Of a DNA stretch of 64,000 nucleotides, positions 7,695 through 16,861 are shown one piece after another. A program made the position numbers and the translations under genes. The notes under the pieces were generated by a model. That model searched no databases, had not been told where the DNA came from, and saw only the letters and a list, made by a program, of their open reading frames with translations. Source of the DNA: Chitinophagales bacterium (lineage in GTDB: Bacteria; Bacteroidota; Bacteroidia; Chitinophagales; Chitinophagaceae); contig JAFLBL010000005.1 of NCBI GenBank assembly GCA_017303855.1, positions 264,189-328,188 on the forward strand. The letters are read 5' to 3'. The number at the start of each line of letters is the position of its first letter. The stretch's first letter is position 1.

Positions 7695-9446
7695 ATGTTG
7701 TTCCTTTTATTTATAACCAGTGGTTTATTCCTTGGTTGGTCGCTTGGTGCCAATGATGCGGCCAATGTGTTTGGAACAGCAGTCGGCTCCCGGATGATCC
7801 GCTTCCGGACGGCCGCGCTGGTAGCCGGTGTATTTGTTATAATCGGCGCCACTTTACAGGGAGCCGGGGCTACAGCAACGCTGTCTGAACTGGGTTCAAT
7901 AGACGCACTGGGAGGAGCGTTTACAGTAGCACTGTGTTCGGGACTGGTGGTTACAATGATGACGTATTATAAGCTTCCTGTATCAACCAGCCAGGCAATT
8001 GTCGGCGCTATCATTGGCTGGTGTTTTTATACGTCCAACGCGGTTGATTATAGCACGCTCGGCATTATTGCCTCTTCCTGGGTGGTGAGCCCGGTGCTGG
8101 GGGGTATTTTTTCCGCCCTGCTTTATAAAGCCCTGCGGCGCTATATCCGTAATACCCGCACCCATGTGATAGTGCTTGACCGTAAAATCCGTTACAGTTT
8201 ACTGATCGTTGGTGCTTTCGGCGCTTTTAGCCTTGGGGCAAACAATATAGCCAACGTTATGGGCGTGTTTGTAAATGCCTCCCTATTTGACCTTCATATC
8301 GGGCAGGTGCACCTGAATCAGAACCAGGTTTTATTTTTTCTTGGCGGATTAGCCATTGCCACGGGTATTTTCACTTATGGAAAGAAAGTCATGCACACGG
8401 TTGGTCAGGGCATCCTGGAAGTAACGCCGGAAACGGCCATCGTGGTGGTTTTGTCACAGGCGCTTGTGCTGTTCCTTTTTTCCTCGTTGGCATTTTCAAA
8501 TCTGCTCCGTAGTATCGGATTACCGGGTATACCGCTGGTTCCCGTTTCCAGTACACAAGTGGTCATTGGTGCGCTGATAGGTATCGGCGCCGTCAAAGGC
8601 GTACAGGAAATACGGTTCCGTTTGCTGGGACATATTATGCTTGGCTGGCTGCTGACACCGTTGCTCGCCGGCCTGTTAACCTATATCAGTTTATTCTTTG
8701 TAAATAATGTTTTCCAAATCGCCATTACCCATAGACAACCGGTGACGGATATAGCAGCAATTCCTTCCGGCGGAGTCAATACAGTTGTCAATCTGCCGGT
8801 AAACAACCTGGTGATTATTCTCTCCCTGCTCGCCGTATCTGTGCTGACTATTGCCGCCTACCTGATGTACAGGCAATTCCGGATGAAAACCGGACAGGCG
8901 GAACAACGCAACCGGCTGTCTGAACAATTGCAATACGCCGAATTACAGAAATCTCTCTCCGAAATTGAAATGAAAAACGTGCAATCGGAGAATAACACAC
9001 TGGTAAACCGGCTTGAGGAAAAACGACGTGAACTGGTCACCTATGCGTTAAGCATTGCCGACCAACGCCAGTTTCTGGAAGGCACACTCGAAGAGCTGGA
9101 AGCGATCCGGCATGAACAAGGGATAACGGAAAAGAATAACCGGATACAGGAACTGGTACGGGGATTACGGCAGAAAATGAATTTTTCCGGTGAAATTGAG
9201 AAAATTTATCAGCAGGCCGAACAGGTAAATGATGATTTTCCCAATCGTCTTTCTTCTCATTCCCCCCAGTTGTCTGCACAGGATAAAAAACTGGCTTTGT
9301 TGCTCCGTATCGGCTTTTCCACAAAGGAAATCGCCCCATTGATGAATATTTCCCCAAAAAGTGTGGAAATAGCCCGGTACCGCCTGCGAAAAAAACTGGA
9401 CCTGAAAAAAGAAATGAATTTAACCGATTTTATAAAAACAATCTGA
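7695..9446 (+). CDS. PiT-family inorganic phosphate transporter fused to coiled coil and LuxR-type HTH domain
   Basis: 583 residues in one uninterrupted frame. Residues 1 to about 390 are a PiT (Pit/SLC20) permease with both signature repeats: GANDAANVFGTAVGSR near residue 18 and GANNIANVMG near 181, and some ten hydrophobic helices. From about 395 to 515 comes a charged coiled coil (RNRLSEQLQYAELQKSL, EEKRRELVTYAL, QFLEGTLEELEAI). Residues about 527-583 form a LuxR/GerE-like helix-turn-helix (LSAQDKKLALLLRIGFSTKE, NISPKSVEIARYRLRKKL), the type found at the C-terminus of Bacteroidota TPR/LuxR regulators. Ordinary PiT proteins lack such a tail. I infer a membrane-bound transporter that also binds DNA, sensing phosphate flux and controlling this operon. 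The DUF47 gene precedes it; a porin follows after 20 bases. Confidence 0.9.
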   Translation: MLFLLFITSGLFLGWSLGANDAANVFGTAVGSRMIRFRTAALVAGVFVIIGATLQGAGATATLSELGSIDALGGAFTVALCSGLVVTMMTYYKLPVSTSQAIVGAIIGWCFYTSNAVDYSTLGIIASSWVVSPVLGGIFSALLYKALRRYIRNTRTHVIVLDRKIRYSLLIVGAFGAFSLGANNIANVMGVFVNASLFDLHIGQVHLNQNQVLFFLGGLAIATGIFTYGKKVMHTVGQGILEVTPETAIVVVLSQALVLFLFSSLAFSNLLRSIGLPGIPLVPVSSTQVVIGALIGIGAVKGVQEIRFRLLGHIMLGWLLTPLLAGLLTYISLFFVNNVFQIAITHRQPVTDIAAIPSGGVNTVVNLPVNNLVIILSLLAVSVLTIAAYLMYRQFRMKTGQAEQRNRLSEQLQYAELQKSLSEIEMKNVQSENNTLVNRLEEKRRELVTYALSIADQRQFLEGTLEELEAIRHEQGITEKNNRIQELVRGLRQKMNFSGEIEKIYQQAEQVNDDFPNRLSSHSPQLSAQDKKLALLLRIGFSTKEIAPLMNISPKSVEIARYRLRKKLDLKKEMNLTDFIKTI

Positions 9447-9466
9447 TCACAAAAAAACAAGTAATC

Positions 9467-10825
9467 ATGAAACGCGTAATACTTTTCATGACATTGGCAC
9501 TGGTTGTTTCCGGTGCAAATGCCCAGGACACAAGCCGGCAGGACCGTTTTAATCAATACGGCCGTCTGGTGAGCCGTTCTCCGCTGGATGTGGAGAACAG
9601 AAACGGAATTCTCGTATTTGAATCAAAGGACCAGGGATATCGTCTCTGGTTTGACATACGCGTACAGGTAGATGGCCAGCTTTTCTCGAATAAAACCATG
9701 AACCCGATAGGCAATGGTGTCTCCATCCGGAGAGCACGCTTTGCTGCAAAAACCAACCTCACGCGTAACTGGTACGGAGAAATCGACCTGGATTTTTCCA
9801 ATGGTGTACTGGAGCTTAATGATGCGTATATCCAGTATGACTTTCTGAACGGGTTAGCTACCCGTGTGGGAAACTTTAAAGAGCGGTTCTCCATGTCGCA
9901 AACTTCTTCTTCCCGTTACCTGAACTTTCTGGAAAGAGCGATGGCGGTAACTGCCTTTGCTCCTTCCCGTCATGTAGGCTGGGAAACCTCTTTCAGCGGC
10001 CATCATTTCCTGGCAGCCGGGGGTGTATTCTTCCAGGAAGTGGAAGACGCGGAAATGCGCACTTTTGTGGAAGACAATAACAAGGACTATGGTCGTGATG
10101 AAGGCGTTTCCTTTACCGGCAAACTGGCAATACAACCTTTCAAAGCAAACAAAGAATACGGGGGACACCTGGCCTATGCCGCCTCTTACCGCCAACCCAA
10201 AACAAGTGTGGAAGCAGCTGAATACGGCGGTATACGTTACAGCACCCGCTCACTCAGCAGTATCAACCGGAAAAAATACCTGGATACAGATATCATTCCC
10301 AATGTGAATCACACGACACTTGGCAACCTGGAAGCAGCAGCCTATTATAAAGGCTTTGGCTTCCAGAGTGAATATATTACTTCCAAAGTAGTCCGTAATA
10401 ACAGCCTGCCCACACTTAACTATCATGGCTTTTATGCACAGGCTGCCTGCCTGCTGTTTGGCGGCCGGCAGTTCTACAACTTCACTGAAGCTGAATTCTC
10501 TCAACCATACCGGGGGAAAAAATGGGGTGATGTTGAACTGGCTTTCCGCTATGACAATATTGATATGAACGATAAAAATATCAATGGCGGTTCCGCAGAA
10601 GCCTATACAGCCGGCGTGAATGTGTATGCCGCTAAAAACGTGCGCTTCCAGATCAATTACAGTTATGTAAACCACGACCGGTATGCCAGTGGTAAGAAAA
10701 AATTATTCGTAGGACATAACCTCTCCGGCGCATTGACAAAAGATCCCACCCAGGTGGCCGACGCCAATGGCAAAGCAGGTGAAGATTATGGCATGTTGGG
10801 TGTGCGCTTTGAAATTAATTTCTGA
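9467..10825 (+). CDS. OprO/OprP-type phosphate-selective porin
   Basis: 452 residues with a signal peptide (MKRVILFMTLALVVSGANAQ). The mature protein is a predicted outer-membrane beta-barrel with the pattern of the phosphate-selective porin O/P family: GYRLWFDIRVQVDGQLF, VSIRRARFAAKTNL, WYGEIDLDFSNG, LNDAYIQYDF, GNFKERFSMSQTSSSR, and a closing strand ending in Phe (GVRFEINF). Such trimeric porins pass phosphate or polyphosphate across the outer membrane. Its place 20 bases after the PiT transporter gene supports that substrate. Substrate selectivity itself (phosphate, pyrophosphate, polyphosphate) is not readable from the sequence. Confidence 0.88.
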   Translation: MKRVILFMTLALVVSGANAQDTSRQDRFNQYGRLVSRSPLDVENRNGILVFESKDQGYRLWFDIRVQVDGQLFSNKTMNPIGNGVSIRRARFAAKTNLTRNWYGEIDLDFSNGVLELNDAYIQYDFLNGLATRVGNFKERFSMSQTSSSRYLNFLERAMAVTAFAPSRHVGWETSFSGHHFLAAGGVFFQEVEDAEMRTFVEDNNKDYGRDEGVSFTGKLAIQPFKANKEYGGHLAYAASYRQPKTSVEAAEYGGIRYSTRSLSSINRKKYLDTDIIPNVNHTTLGNLEAAAYYKGFGFQSEYITSKVVRNNSLPTLNYHGFYAQAACLLFGGRQFYNFTEAEFSQPYRGKKWGDVELAFRYDNIDMNDKNINGGSAEAYTAGVNVYAAKNVRFQINYSYVNHDRYASGKKKLFVGHNLSGALTKDPTQVADANGKAGEDYGMLGVRFEINF

Positions 10826-10853
10826 TTATCTCTCATCCTAAAAACAGCAACAT

Positions 10854-11720
10854 ATGAAACTCAGTTATATATTCAGCCTGCTTTTTCTGACAGGCATACT
10901 TGCCACATCCTGCGTTAAGGATGAAATGTACAATGGCCCCAGCAGTATTACTGGCGTGTCTTTCTCGCCATCCGCTGCAACGCCGGACGATGACGTGACC
11001 GTTACCGCCACCATAACCTCGATAAACGGGGTGGAATCGGCTGCAGTATTTTATAAAGCAAACAATGGCAGTTTTGTGTCTGTTCCCATGACGGGTGCGG
11101 GCGATATCTATACCGGTACGATACCCAAACAGGCCGATCAGATCACCGTTACATTTTATGTAAAAGCAATCACGAAAAAGGGTATAGAAGCCGTTTCCTC
11201 CGAAAAAAGTTATAAAGTGGGTGCGATACCGCCGAATTACGCCGCCATTGTACTGAACGAAATAGACGGCAATACCAAATATGTGGAACTGTTCAATAAT
11301 TCCGCCGCCCCGGTAAATATTTCAGGTATGATTATTCTCAAAAATACAGTCTCCCTTAAAAATGCGGACAATACACCAAACTGGACGGTACCTGCCGGAA
11401 CAATATTACCGGCCAATGGCTACGGAATTATTAAATGCAGCGGATATACCGCCACCGCTGACCCCGCCGCTGTTGTTATCGGTACAGTGGGAGATGGCAT
11501 GTCTGCCAAGCAAACACTATTGCTGGAGCTCACCAAACCGGATGGCACTGTGCTCAGCACTTTTCAACGTGGTGTAGCTCCCTGGGGCACTACTATTACG
11601 GCGATAGCGACTACAGATTCATACAGCAGGGTACCTAATGGTGCAGCCACCTGGAAACTCGCCTTACAAACTCCGGGAAAAGTAAATGGCGCATCAACCG
11701 GCGATATACCGGCAAACTGA
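10854..11720 (+). CDS. Lipoprotein with lamin-tail domain
   Basis: 288 residues. Signal peptide with lipobox LATSC (Cys near 20), so probably outer-membrane anchored. Residues about 30-125 look like an immunoglobulin-like beta domain (VTVTATITSINGVESAAVFY, ITVTFYVKAITKKG). Residues about 135-285 carry a lamin-tail domain (IVLNEIDGNTKYVELFNN, APVNISGMII, ILPANGYGIIKC), a fold often found in secreted bacterial proteins near nucleases, phosphatases and phytase-like enzymes. It has no visible catalytic motif and may bind a surface polymer or act with the porin. Spacing of 28 bases to the porin and 49 to the next gene keeps it in the operon. Confidence 0.8.
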   Translation: MKLSYIFSLLFLTGILATSCVKDEMYNGPSSITGVSFSPSAATPDDDVTVTATITSINGVESAAVFYKANNGSFVSVPMTGAGDIYTGTIPKQADQITVTFYVKAITKKGIEAVSSEKSYKVGAIPPNYAAIVLNEIDGNTKYVELFNNSAAPVNISGMIILKNTVSLKNADNTPNWTVPAGTILPANGYGIIKCSGYTATADPAAVVIGTVGDGMSAKQTLLLELTKPDGTVLSTFQRGVAPWGTTITAIATTDSYSRVPNGAATWKLALQTPGKVNGASTGDIPAN

Positions 11721-11769
11721 TCACCGGACAACCTTATAGCGTATTGCATACTCCAAAAAAATATCAACT

Positions 11770-12411
11770 ATGAGCAAGGAAGAAATGAAAATAGGCGAAA
11801 TTTCAAAACCCCGTTTTGAGTTCCGCTCCTTCGGCCAGGATTTTGAAAAAGCCGCATTCCGTATGGCCCGTTTATCCGCACCCGTTCCGGAGAAAGTATG
11901 GGAAAGGCACAGTGATGAAATTTATATCCTGTCGCGGACCAATGACATTAATAACACCAAGATACGCGATGGCAAGATGGACATCAAGACCTATGTGCAG
12001 ACCGTAGACGGGCTGGAACAATGGAATCCGCTGATGAAAGGCAGTTTCCCGATGCCGGTTGCCGTTTTACGTGATGAGGTCTTTCCCGCCTTCCGGGTGG
12101 ATATGCCTGATTTATCCAAAGCGGAATACAGCTTTGAGGAATTCATGGATATGATTGAAGCACATCCTGATTTGCAGGCCGTTCGGGTACATAAGCAACG
12201 CTTTGGCTATATGGTAAACAATACCATTTGCGAAACCGGCTATGTGCTTATTAACGGCGCCCGCGTGGCCACCATAAATTCAGAATCCACCGAAGTGGAA
12301 GACATAAAAAAAACCATGGCGGATACCGGTCTCACAGGGGTGGAAAACATCAACTACCTCCAGGCCATCAAACGGGTAACCGGCATGATCAATAAACCTC
12401 TTGCAAATTAA
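11770..12411 (+). CDS. Probable divergent CYTH-like protein
   Basis: 213 residues, no signal peptide, cytosolic. I do not recognise a named family, but the order of strands resembles the CYTH/triphosphate-tunnel fold: PRFEFRSFG in place of the ExExK strand, then EIYILSRTND with NTKIRDGKMDIKTY (the usual R-x-R...T-x-K region), FPAFRVDM, and VRVHKQRFGYM, ICETGYVLINGARVATINSE (the K-x-R-x-x-Y, E/D...E strands). Canonical ExExK is absent. The next gene, ten bases on, is an undoubted CYTH protein, which makes a paralogous or partner relationship attractive. Possible roles: polyphosphate or triphosphate binding, or a heteromeric tunnel enzyme. The structural assignment is inference from pattern alone. 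Confidence 0.6.
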   Translation: MSKEEMKIGEISKPRFEFRSFGQDFEKAAFRMARLSAPVPEKVWERHSDEIYILSRTNDINNTKIRDGKMDIKTYVQTVDGLEQWNPLMKGSFPMPVAVLRDEVFPAFRVDMPDLSKAEYSFEEFMDMIEAHPDLQAVRVHKQRFGYMVNNTICETGYVLINGARVATINSESTEVEDIKKTMADTGLTGVENINYLQAIKRVTGMINKPLAN

Positions 12412-12421
12412 AAAACAGATT

Positions 12422-12895
12422 ATGGCACAGGAAATAGAAAAAAAGTTTCTGGTTAACTCAGATACATTTAAATCCGTAGCCGGGAAATCAACCCGTATCA
12501 CACAGGGCTATTTATGTTCTGAACCGGCCCGTACAGTACGGGTTCGTATAAAGGGAGCCAAAGGTTTCATAACCATTAAAGGCATTGGTAATGATTCCGG
12601 AGCTTCCCGATATGAATGGGAAAAAGAAATCCCGGTAAGTGAAGTGGAAGAATTACTCAAACTATGCGAGCCTGGTGTGATAGACAAAACGCGTTATGAA
12701 GTAAAAGCCGGCGGACATACGTTTGAAGTGGATGAGTTTTACGGCGAGAATCAGGGACTGATCGTGGCCGAAGTGGAACTGGCCAATGAATCAGAAGAAT
12801 TTGAACGGCCCGCCTGGCTGAGTAATGAAGTAACCGGTGATCCCCGTTATTATAATTCAATGTTGATGAAAAATCCTTTTACCCGCTGGACATGA
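12422..12895 (+). CDS. CYTH domain protein (triphosphate tunnel metalloenzyme)
   Basis: 157 residues from the ATG at 12422 (an upstream in-frame ATG at 12401 would overlap the previous gene). It opens with the hallmark EIEKKF (ExExK), followed by TRITQGYLCSEPARTVRVRI, GFITIKG, SRYEWEKEIP, DKTRYEV, FEVDEFYGE and GLIVAEVELANESEEF. These are the metal- and phosphate-binding strands of bacterial TTM proteins (YgiF/NE1496-type), which hydrolyse inorganic triphosphate or related organic triphosphates in a Mg2+-lined tunnel. In this phosphate operon tripolyphosphate is the likely substrate. The stop overlaps the region just ahead of the next gene, indicating coupling. Confidence 0.9.
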   Translation: MAQEIEKKFLVNSDTFKSVAGKSTRITQGYLCSEPARTVRVRIKGAKGFITIKGIGNDSGASRYEWEKEIPVSEVEELLKLCEPGVIDKTRYEVKAGGHTFEVDEFYGENQGLIVAEVELANESEEFERPAWLSNEVTGDPRYYNSMLMKNPFTRWT

Positions 12896-12942
12896 ACAGT
12901 GAACGTACGGCTGGCAGGCAACTGCCTGCCGTACCTTTTAAC

Positions 12943-13698
12943 ATGATACGCAAACAACAAATAAGACTGGCGGTTGTCACCCTGCTGCTGCTGTTTATCA
13001 GTTGCGGGAAACGGCAATACGGAATTGAACAGCCGGACAGTACCTACACGGTAGCGGACACCCCGGTTTCCGGTCTGTCCGGCATCTGTTTTAATGCTGC
13101 TAAAACAGGTTTTTATGCGGTGAGTGATAAAACCGGAATCTATGAACTCACGGTAACCGGTACACTTGTGCGGCGGCTGCCCTATGAGGGCGGACGTGAT
13201 CTGGAAGCGGTATCCCTTCATCCGCTTACCCATAAACTTATACTGGCCGATGAAAGCCTCATGGATATTTTACAATTAACCGATTCAGAAAACGGCCTGC
13301 TTACCCTGGCACATATTGATATAACAGGTGGAGTCAGTAACAAGGGACTGGAAGGTCTTTCCTGCGGACCCGATACAATGTACATTGTAAACCAGGCATC
13401 CCCCTGCCTGCTGATTAAATATGTATTGTCCACCGGTGAAGAAGCCGCCCGTATTCCAATCAGTTTTGCCGTATACCTGTCTGATATATTTTACGATAAT
13501 ACCGATCAGACATTATGGATTTGCGACAGCGAACAAAAACAGCTTTTTCATTGCAGCAACAGCGGCCGGTTACTCAGTTCACAATCCATTTCATTTATTC
13601 AGAAAGCGGAGGCGCTGGTAATAGACCGGGATGCCGGTGTGGCCTGGATTGGCTGTGACGCCACGGGTAAATTATACCGCGTAACGCTTCAACACTGA
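12943..13698 (+). CDS. SdiA-regulated-type beta-propeller lipoprotein
   Basis: 251 residues from the ATG at 12943, which begins a signal peptide with lipobox LFISC; an upstream in-frame ATG at 12892 gives an uncharacteristic N-terminus. Body: SGLSGICFN, FYAVSDKTGIYEL, GGRDLEAVSLHP, LILADES, NKGLEGLSCGPDTMYIVNQ, SDIFYDNTDQTLWICDSE, AEALVIDRDAGVAWIGCD. The repeated G-L-E-G and D-L-E-A/E-A-L motifs are those of the SdiA-regulated (YjiK) family, beta-propellers related to esterase-like phytases. An exported phosphate-ester or phytate-like role would suit the operon but is inference. It follows the CYTH gene directly and precedes the DASS transporter by 17 bases. Confidence 0.82.
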   Translation: MIRKQQIRLAVVTLLLLFISCGKRQYGIEQPDSTYTVADTPVSGLSGICFNAAKTGFYAVSDKTGIYELTVTGTLVRRLPYEGGRDLEAVSLHPLTHKLILADESLMDILQLTDSENGLLTLAHIDITGGVSNKGLEGLSCGPDTMYIVNQASPCLLIKYVLSTGEEAARIPISFAVYLSDIFYDNTDQTLWICDSEQKQLFHCSNSGRLLSSQSISFIQKAEALVIDRDAGVAWIGCDATGKLYRVTLQH

Positions 13699-13715
13699 CC
13701 ACTTAATAAATCAAT

Positions 13716-15329
13716 ATGTCAACCCTGTCTCCCCTTCCGCAGAACCCGCTATTCGACCCGCTCGATATGAATAATTACCGGGTAGAGAAGCTGAAAAAAG
13801 CGGAAAAAGAGGGATTTGAAAAATGGATGGAACGACTGGGCGGGCCCCTGGCCATACTCAGTTTTATACTGATTTATTTTTTCGCCGATATTTCTTTTCT
13901 CAACCAGATCAATACATCGGTACTCAGTGAAGAATCGGCCAAACGGCTGCAGGCAGCAGGCATGGAAAATTTTTCCCGTATCAATTATGCCATGCTGGGC
14001 ATTTTCACCGCGTCGATCATTCTATGGATCACCGAATCCATCCCCAGCTATCTTACTTCAATGATTGTGGTCATTGCCATGGTGCTTACCGGCGTTACCT
14101 CCGAAAAACTCGCCTATGCCCAACTGGGGCACCCGGTAATGTGGTTGAATATTCTCTCTTTTGTACTGGCCAGTATGCTGGTTACCACCCGTGTGGCCAA
14201 ACGGTTTGCCCTCTGGTTTGTTCTCCGTTTTGGTAAAAATGCCACCTGGATCTTTATCAGTTTTATTGTTATAAATGTAGTGTTGTCTGTTTTTATTTCA
14301 GCCACCACTGCCAAAGCGACAATCCTCCTGCCCATTTTCATGGTCATTGCGGCTATCTATGGAGCCACCTGTGATAAACGGAATAATTTCGGCCGCAATA
14401 TTGTTTTACAAAATCTTTTCCAGATCAATATCGGGGCCAGCGGTTTTATAACCGGGTCAGGAGCCAACCTGCTGGCCGGTTCAATTATGGCCGGGGCCAT
14501 GGGTACTTCCATGTTTGGATTCCAGGACTGGTTCTTTGCCGCTTTCCCTCTTTGTATACTACTGATCATAATTGGCTGGCAGATTGGTACGCGGGTAATT
14601 TTCCCGATGAAAAAAGAAGAGCGACTGCCCTCGATCAGTGGCGGCATGGAAAGACTACGCAGTGAGTATGAAAGCCTGGGCCGGATGACGATTAATGAAT
14701 TTAAATCCATAGGCATTTTTGTCATCGTACTCACCTTGTGGGCCACCGATAAACAGCATGGCATCTCACAGACCGCTGTAGCTTTTTTAGGCGCCGTAGT
14801 TGCGTTATTACCTGGTATTGGTGTTGTGAAATGGAATGACGTGGATATCCCCTGGCACCTGATGCTTTTCTCTGCCGGAGCTTATACACTTGGCGCCGGA
14901 CTGGATGAAACGGACCTGCCCGCCCTTTTGATTGATGCCCTCTTTAACCGTTTTGGTATTACAGCCAGCACTCCTTTCTGGGTATTGTATCTGGGTATGA
15001 CGTTCCTGATGCTGTTCAGTGCCATCCTTTTCCAGTCAAAAACCATGCGGGCATTGATTTTTGTGCCAATGGCAATTGGTATAGCACAGAAATTCGGCTA
15101 CCCGGTTATGAGCCTTGCATTTCCGGTGGCTCTGCTGATTGAACACGTGTACGTATTACCCTTTAACAGCAAACCGGCGGCCCTGTTATATACCACCAAC
15201 CACTACAGCATGAGTGATTCCTTTAAATTCGGCTTTACCATGATGGTGATCTCCTGGATCATGATCATCCTTTGGGGTGAAACCATGCTGCGATACCTCG
15301 GCTATACCGTACATGGCGTCTTTTTCTGA
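13716..15329 (+). CDS. SLC13/DASS family anion:Na+ symporter
   Basis: 537 residues: a hydrophilic N-terminus of about 45 residues, then roughly 11-12 hydrophobic segments. The divalent anion:sodium symporter pattern is seen in the hairpin VFISATTAKATILLPIF (usual S-N-T-A-T-A region) and in ITGSGANLLAGSIM and LFQSKTMRALIFVPM. The family moves dicarboxylates, citrate, sulfate or phosphate; some eukaryotic members with SPX domains are phosphate transporters. Its place in this unit suggests phosphate or an organic phosphate/anion exchange role, which is inference. 17-18 base gaps on both sides place it in the operon. Confidence 0.87.
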   Translation: MSTLSPLPQNPLFDPLDMNNYRVEKLKKAEKEGFEKWMERLGGPLAILSFILIYFFADISFLNQINTSVLSEESAKRLQAAGMENFSRINYAMLGIFTASIILWITESIPSYLTSMIVVIAMVLTGVTSEKLAYAQLGHPVMWLNILSFVLASMLVTTRVAKRFALWFVLRFGKNATWIFISFIVINVVLSVFISATTAKATILLPIFMVIAAIYGATCDKRNNFGRNIVLQNLFQINIGASGFITGSGANLLAGSIMAGAMGTSMFGFQDWFFAAFPLCILLIIIGWQIGTRVIFPMKKEERLPSISGGMERLRSEYESLGRMTINEFKSIGIFVIVLTLWATDKQHGISQTAVAFLGAVVALLPGIGVVKWNDVDIPWHLMLFSAGAYTLGAGLDETDLPALLIDALFNRFGITASTPFWVLYLGMTFLMLFSAILFQSKTMRALIFVPMAIGIAQKFGYPVMSLAFPVALLIEHVYVLPFNSKPAALLYTTNHYSMSDSFKFGFTMMVISWIMIILWGETMLRYLGYTVHGVFF

Positions 15330-15347
15330 TTTTAAATCCAAGCAGCC

Positions 15348-16805
15348 ATGATTGAAGAAGTTATAAAAATACATGACCGGCATTCTGCTGAAATCAAAGT
15401 AGGATTTGTTGCCCGTAAAAAACAGGAGCATAATTTTTTCTCGTTCAATATATGGATGTTTATTCCCGGCAGCCTGGATATCAATCGTCATACCTACAGC
15501 AAATCCGATTTTTACCGGGATACAAAATCAAATATCCGGCTGATCACGCCTGTGTATATACTGAGAGATATTGCGGAGAGCGATAAAAACGTATTTTCTC
15601 ACCTGGAGAAAGCGTTCAGGGCGTTGGCCTCACAACCGACACGCACGCATAAATCCCTGTACGAGTACGAAATCAAAATGTTTCTTTCCATCCTGAAAAG
15701 TTCACTGCGTGAAGAAATAGCACATATCAACCGGGCGTCAGACACCGATCTCGAATTCCTGCTGATGCAGTTCCTCCGGCACACCCGGACGATTATTGAG
15801 AAATACAGAAAACTCTACGAACTGATCAATGTACCGACCATTGACGGACAGCATATGGAACTATACCGGTATGGCGATGAATTCATGAGCAACAGTATCG
15901 AATATCATTGTTTTCGATTGATGCGGGGGCTTACTAAAAGGAATAAAAAAGCCACAGAAGATCTGCAGCTGCTGCTGCATGAGCTTATTGAAAAAGAAAT
16001 CCGGTACCGCCGGGAAAAAGGGTTTCCGGTTGCTTCCCTGCATGACCGGAAAAATAACAATGACCTGATCTACCGGCTGAGTTCGCTGAAAAAATATGCG
16101 GAAAGTCATCTGTTTCTGAATATAGATAAACGAAAAGACGGCATACTTACAGAGCAGTTGCTATACAGCCTGGCAGCAGGCATTTCCATGGTATTTGCCA
16201 CTATGGTGGCTTTCTCTGTACAACAGAAGTATGGCAATTTCACGATGCCATTATTTGTAGCGCTGGTGGTAAGTTATATGCTCAAAGACCGGATCAAGGA
16301 TTTTGCCAGGTATTATTTTGCGCATAAAATGGGCTCCCGCTATTTTGATCATAAACTCAAAATGAGAATTCACCGGCAACCTATCGGCTGGGAGCGTGAA
16401 AGCATGGACTTTATTGCCGCCGGGAAAGTGCCGGTTGAAATCACTAAAGTCAGAAACCGTACTTCCTTCTACGCTTCCAATACGGCTGTAAACGGAGAAA
16501 AAGTGCTGCTGTACAGAACGAGGATGTACATCAACCGGAAACAACTGGATCAGACTAATAATTACCCGGTTGATGGAGTAAATTCAATAATCCGGTTCAA
16601 TGTTTTACAACTCATGCGGAATATGGATAATGCGGAATTTCCCTTGTTCTGCCCGGATGAAAAAGATGGCTACCAGTTGGTGTATGGCGAAAAATTATAC
16701 TATATCAACCTGGTAATTCAGAAGCAAAACGACGATCAGGCCGAGTTGATCCGCTACCGGATGGCGATCAGCCGTAAAGGAATTCAACTTATTGAAAAAA
16801 TGTAA
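15348..16805 (+). CDS. 485-residue membrane protein of unknown function
   Basis: No family recognised. Soluble N-terminal half of about 265 residues: a beta-rich start (AEIKVGFVARK, FFSFNIWMFIPGSLDI) followed by long helices (FSHLEKAFRALASQP, FLSILKSSLREEI). Two adjacent membrane helices follow at about 265-310 (TEQLLYSLAAGISMVFATMV, NFTMPLFVALVVSYML), then a second soluble domain of about 175 residues, basic and mostly beta. Both soluble parts should face the cytosol. Last large gene of the phosphate unit, 18 bases after the DASS transporter. The 2-TM hairpin with cytosolic flanks could be a regulatory or scaffolding protein. Confidence 0.75.
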   Translation: MIEEVIKIHDRHSAEIKVGFVARKKQEHNFFSFNIWMFIPGSLDINRHTYSKSDFYRDTKSNIRLITPVYILRDIAESDKNVFSHLEKAFRALASQPTRTHKSLYEYEIKMFLSILKSSLREEIAHINRASDTDLEFLLMQFLRHTRTIIEKYRKLYELINVPTIDGQHMELYRYGDEFMSNSIEYHCFRLMRGLTKRNKKATEDLQLLLHELIEKEIRYRREKGFPVASLHDRKNNNDLIYRLSSLKKYAESHLFLNIDKRKDGILTEQLLYSLAAGISMVFATMVAFSVQQKYGNFTMPLFVALVVSYMLKDRIKDFARYYFAHKMGSRYFDHKLKMRIHRQPIGWERESMDFIAAGKVPVEITKVRNRTSFYASNTAVNGEKVLLYRTRMYINRKQLDQTNNYPVDGVNSIIRFNVLQLMRNMDNAEFPLFCPDEKDGYQLVYGEKLYYINLVIQKQNDDQAELIRYRMAISRKGIQLIEKM

Positions 16806-16861
16806 TGCCCGGAACAGTAACAAAACATCCCTCACCGGCGTCTGACAGGTAAACCATAACC

